34,247 nt of DNA from Gemmatimonadota bacterium (GTDB taxonomy: Bacteria > Gemmatimonadota > Gemmatimonadetes > Palauibacterales > Palauibacteraceae). The stretch lies in assembly GCA_022825725.1 (NCBI GenBank), contig JAJDWE010000014.1:1-34247 (forward strand), read 5' to 3'. Below are positions 32,023 to 34,247 of this stretch, one piece after another. The position numbers were made by a program, and so were the translations under genes. The notes beneath the pieces are model-generated. The model saw only the letters and a program-made list of their open reading frames with translations, was not told the origin of the DNA and did no database searches. Position 1 is the first letter of the stretch, and every line of letters begins with the position of its first letter.

Positions 32023-33432
32023 ATGGAGAGGACGGAGCTCGTCACGCTGAAGGCGCCCCGCGCGGATCGCCCCCGCGAGCCCCGCCCGCTCGATTCCCGC
32101 CCGCGCGACCCTCGCCCGCTCGGGGGGCGGGTCTACATCGAGACCTACGGGTGTCAGATGAACATCAACGACACCGAGTTGATGGAGGGGCTGCTCGTCG
32201 ACGAAGGCTTCGTGAGCGTGGACGCGCCCGAGCGCGCCGACGTCATCCTCGTGAACACGTGCGCGATTCGCGAGCACGCGGAACAGCGCGTCCGCGGCCG
32301 GATCGGCGAGCTGCAGCGCCACCGGAAGCGGCGTGCCGGCCTCGTGCTGGGGGTGACGGGGTGCATGGCGCAGCGGCTGGGCCCGCGGCTCATCGAGGAA
32401 GCGGCGGGCGTGGACCTCGTGGCCGGGCCGGATGCGTACCGCGCCCTCCCGGAACTCATCGGTTCGATCCGGGCGAACGCGATCGAGCGCGGACAGACGC
32501 TGCTCGGACTCGACGCGGAAGAGAACTACGAGGGCGTGGACAGCGTGCGGCGGGAAGGCGTGAGTGCCTGGATCACCGTCCAGCGCGGCTGCGATCACCG
32601 CTGCACCTTCTGCATCGTCCCCTACGTGAGAGGACCCGAGAAGAACCGGACGCCCGAGGCCGTCCTCGCCGAGACCCGCCGCGCCGTGGAGGACGGGTTC
32701 ACCGAGGTCGTGCTCCTCGGACAGACCGTGAACTCGTACGAGTCCGGAGACTGGAACTTCGCGACGCTGCTGCGGGCCGTGAGCCGCGTGGACGGCATCC
32801 GCCGCGTGCGTTTCACTTCCCCCCATCCCAACGACGTGACGCCGGAACTGCTCGAGGTGATGGCGGCGGAGCCGACGGTCTGCCGCCAGCTCCACCTGCC
32901 GGTGCAATCGGGCTCCGATCGCATCCTCAAGCGCATGGTCCGGCGCTACACGAGCGAAGGGTTTCTCGGGAAGGTCGAGGCCGCGCGCCGCGAGGTTCCC
33001 GGCATCGCGCTCTCCACGGACGTGATCGTCGGTTTCCCGGGGGAGACGGAGGGGGACTTCGAGGCCACGCTGGAGCTGATGCGGGACGTGCGGTTCGACG
33101 ATGCCTATCTGTACAAGTACTCGCTGCGCGAAGGGACGCCGGCGACGCGCTTCCCGGCCGCGGATTTCGTGCCGGACGACGTGGGTTCGGAGCGGCTCGA
33201 ACGCCTGATCGGCGAGCACCGCGCGATCCAGCGCGAGATCAACGAGTCCGAGGTGGGTTCGCGGCGCGAGGTTCTGATCGAGCGCTCCGCGCGCTCGGCG
33301 GGCGATGTGCTCGGCAGGACGGAGCAGAACAAGGTCGTCGCCTTCCCCGGAGACCCCTGCCGAATCGGCACGTACGCGCAGGTGCGGCTCACGGGGACGA
33401 CGGGGGCGACCTTCATGGGACGGCCCTGCTGA
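32023..33432 (+). CDS. miaB: tRNA-2-methylthio-N6-dimethylallyladenosine synthase MiaB
   Basis: A 469-residue radical-SAM methylthiotransferase that adds the methylthio group to i6A37 in tRNAs reading UNN codons. The N-terminal UPF0004 domain has the auxiliary-cluster cysteines Cys44 (YGCQMN), Cys80 (NTC) and Cys114 (GCM). The radical-SAM cluster is Cys190, Cys194 and Cys197 (RGCDHRCTFCIVPYVRG). A TRAM domain closes the protein (GDVLGRTEQNKVVAF and on). About 30 Arg/Pro-rich residues precede the usual start YIETYGC. It lies 7 bp after the barrel gene. No miaA is visible in the window. Confidence 0.95.
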   Translation: MERTELVTLKAPRADRPREPRPLDSRPRDPRPLGGRVYIETYGCQMNINDTELMEGLLVDEGFVSVDAPERADVILVNTCAIREHAEQRVRGRIGELQRHRKRRAGLVLGVTGCMAQRLGPRLIEEAAGVDLVAGPDAYRALPELIGSIRANAIERGQTLLGLDAEENYEGVDSVRREGVSAWITVQRGCDHRCTFCIVPYVRGPEKNRTPEAVLAETRRAVEDGFTEVVLLGQTVNSYESGDWNFATLLRAVSRVDGIRRVRFTSPHPNDVTPELLEVMAAEPTVCRQLHLPVQSGSDRILKRMVRRYTSEGFLGKVEAARREVPGIALSTDVIVGFPGETEGDFEATLELMRDVRFDDAYLYKYSLREGTPATRFPAADFVPDDVGSERLERLIGEHRAIQREINESEVGSRREVLIERSARSAGDVLGRTEQNKVVAFPGDPCRIGTYAQVRLTGTTGATFMGRPC

Positions 33433-33842
33433 TGCGTTTCGTGACGCGGCTCCTCGCCTTCGTCGTCGTCATCCTCGCGGCGTTCTGGTTTTCGGTGCGG
33501 AACGGAAACGAACTCGTGAACGTCGTGCTGCCCTTCCTCCGCATCCGCGCTCCGCTCTCGCTCGTCGTCTTCGCCTGCATCCTCGGGGGCATGGGCCTCT
33601 CGGGCCTGCTCGCGTGGCGGTCCGAGCGCCGGGCCCGGCGCCTGGCGCACCGGGCGGCGTCGGCGCGCCTCGCGCACAGGCCGCTGGCCACGCCCACTCC
33701 GCCGGATCCGCCCGCTCCGCCGGATCCGCCCACCCCGCCGGATCCGCCCACCCCGCCGGAGCCGCCCGCTCCGCCGGATCCGCCCGCTCCGCCGGGGTCC
33801 TCGAGCCCACCGGAACGATCGGAGCCGAGCCCCCTCCTTTGA
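33432..33842 (+). CDS. LapA-domain membrane protein with a proline-rich tail
   Basis: A 136-residue protein. Residues 5-22 and 43-63 are membrane helices, with FWFSVRNGNELVNVVLPFLRIRAPLSLVV between them, matching the LapA (DUF1049) family, which in enterobacteria partners LapB in lipopolysaccharide control. A basic coiled stretch follows, and then a tail of six hexapeptide units of the PTPPDP/PAPPDP type (residues 88-123). The tail is presumably cytoplasmic. ATG 33432 shares its A with the miaB stop (TGATG). Confidence 0.85.
   Translation: MRFVTRLLAFVVVILAAFWFSVRNGNELVNVVLPFLRIRAPLSLVVFACILGGMGLSGLLAWRSERRARRLAHRAASARLAHRPLATPTPPDPPAPPDPPTPPDPPTPPEPPAPPDPPAPPGSSSPPERSEPSPLL
33693..33800. repeat. 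Six 18-bp tandem units encoding P-(T/A)-P-P-(D/E)-P
   Basis: Starting at 33693, an 18-bp unit (first copy CCCACTCCGCCGGATCCG) is repeated at 33711, 33729, 33747, 33765 and, more loosely, 33783. Differences are few and mainly swap Thr for Ala or Asp for Glu. The frame is kept throughout. Confidence 0.9.
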
Positions 33843-33900
33843 CGGACGGTTGACGATGTCTCCGAGCGTGGGGGTGTACCCTGCGCCCGGAGGCTGATCG

Positions 33901-34247
33901 ACGTCCCGCTCCCTCTCGCCCCTGCTCCTGATCGCCCTGGCGCTCACCGCCGGGGATGTGGCCGGGCTCGCGCTCGCCCCTGTCGACGCCGTCGCACTCC
34001 AGGCCCCCGCGGCCGTTGTGGCGGGACTGCTCTGCGTTTTCGTCGGCCAGGCCGCAGTGGGGGCCGCCGACCGGGCCGCGGTGGGGGCCACCGGCGGTGC
34101 TCGCCGCGGCCGAGCCGGCCGCGTCCCACCGCGCACCACGGTGGGTCTCGCAGCCGTGCTCGCCGCCCTCGCCGGGTTGCTCGCGGGCCTGCCGAGCGGC
34201 ACGACGGCGCTCCGGGCCTGCGTCGCCACGCTGGAGGCGGGCGCGCC
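33901..34247 (+). CDS. Partial membrane protein, possibly ComEC N-terminus (cut by window edge)
   Basis: After a TGA at 33895-33897, a frame stays open to the window end (about 115 residues). It reads as leucine/alanine-rich membrane segments (SPLLLIALALTAGDVAGLAL, then VVAGLLCVFVGQAA, then VGLAAVLAALAGLLAGLP) separated by an arginine-rich loop. That layout resembles the start of ComEC/Rec2 competence proteins, but no diagnostic motif is reached. A GGAGG (33889-33893) lies 7 bases before ACG 33901; no ATG, GTG or TTG is in frame until GTG 33958. The start is therefore uncertain. A TTGACG at 33850-33855 may belong to its promoter. Confidence 0.4.

Overview
This is a compact, very GC-rich stretch of bacterial chromosome holding about 36 protein-coding genes. 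There is no recognisable rRNA, tRNA, CRISPR array, insertion sequence or phage gene. The set points to a free-living or host-associated Gemmatimonadota bacterium, possibly of the marine or sponge-associated type. The clues are many secreted or lipoprotein peptidases (S9, M24, DUF885, CocE), eight lipobox proteins, DUF2911, an outer-membrane barrel, the 'LTTSQVSLILQRAAEI'-type N-terminal domain, and dense GTGA/ATGA gene overlaps. The phylum is an inference from gene content, not proven.

Layout. (1) 1-515: an octanucleotide repeat at the window edge, then a gene-free leader with a 21-bp tandem repeat. (2) 516-7376: a tight operon of tctC-tctB-tctA (tripartite tricarboxylate transporter), an MmgE/PrpD-family enzyme, a CocE/NonD lipoprotein hydrolase and a DUF1761 membrane protein. 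It reads as a pathway that hydrolyses, imports and converts an organic acid. (3) 7467-9064: a Schlafen/AlbA-type putative regulator facing a small membrane protein. (4) 9241-12496: M24 peptidase, secreted carbohydrate-binding-like protein, TlpA-type thioredoxin lipoprotein and GNAT acetyltransferase. (5) 12497-13579: a cold-shock gene with a long, structured upstream region and a strong terminator, facing an orphan lipoprotein. (6) 13732-17748: S9 peptidase, then a DUF4143 AAA ATPase whose start is wrapped in a large palindrome, then a convergent DUF2911 protein.

(7) 17898-26988: a SnoaL-like lipoprotein, then a run of ten tightly packed genes. These are a cystathionine gamma-synthase/lyase-type enzyme, a threonine dehydratase-like enzyme, a membrane protein, a 54-residue partial copy of that protein, a DUF885 metallopeptidase, a metallophosphoesterase, a DUF1080-like protein, a MOSC protein, an alpha/beta hydrolase (apparently starting at CTG) and a gamma-glutamylcyclotransferase-like protein. 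The theme is peptide and amino-acid salvage, with a possible sulfur or glutathione side. (8) 27008-33842: mazG diverging from alr-cdd-lipoprotein-barrel-miaB-lapA, a housekeeping operon with an outer-membrane pair in the middle. (9) 33843-34247: the probable beginning of a membrane protein, perhaps ComEC, cut by the window edge.

No defence island or mobile system is evident. The most unusual signals are regulatory or structural: the palindrome over the DUF4143 start codon, 11-bp repeats spanning two convergent stop codons, a promoter-plus-terminator unit upstream of the cold-shock gene, a CTGA stop/start overlap, and a fragmentary paralogue too small for routine gene calling.
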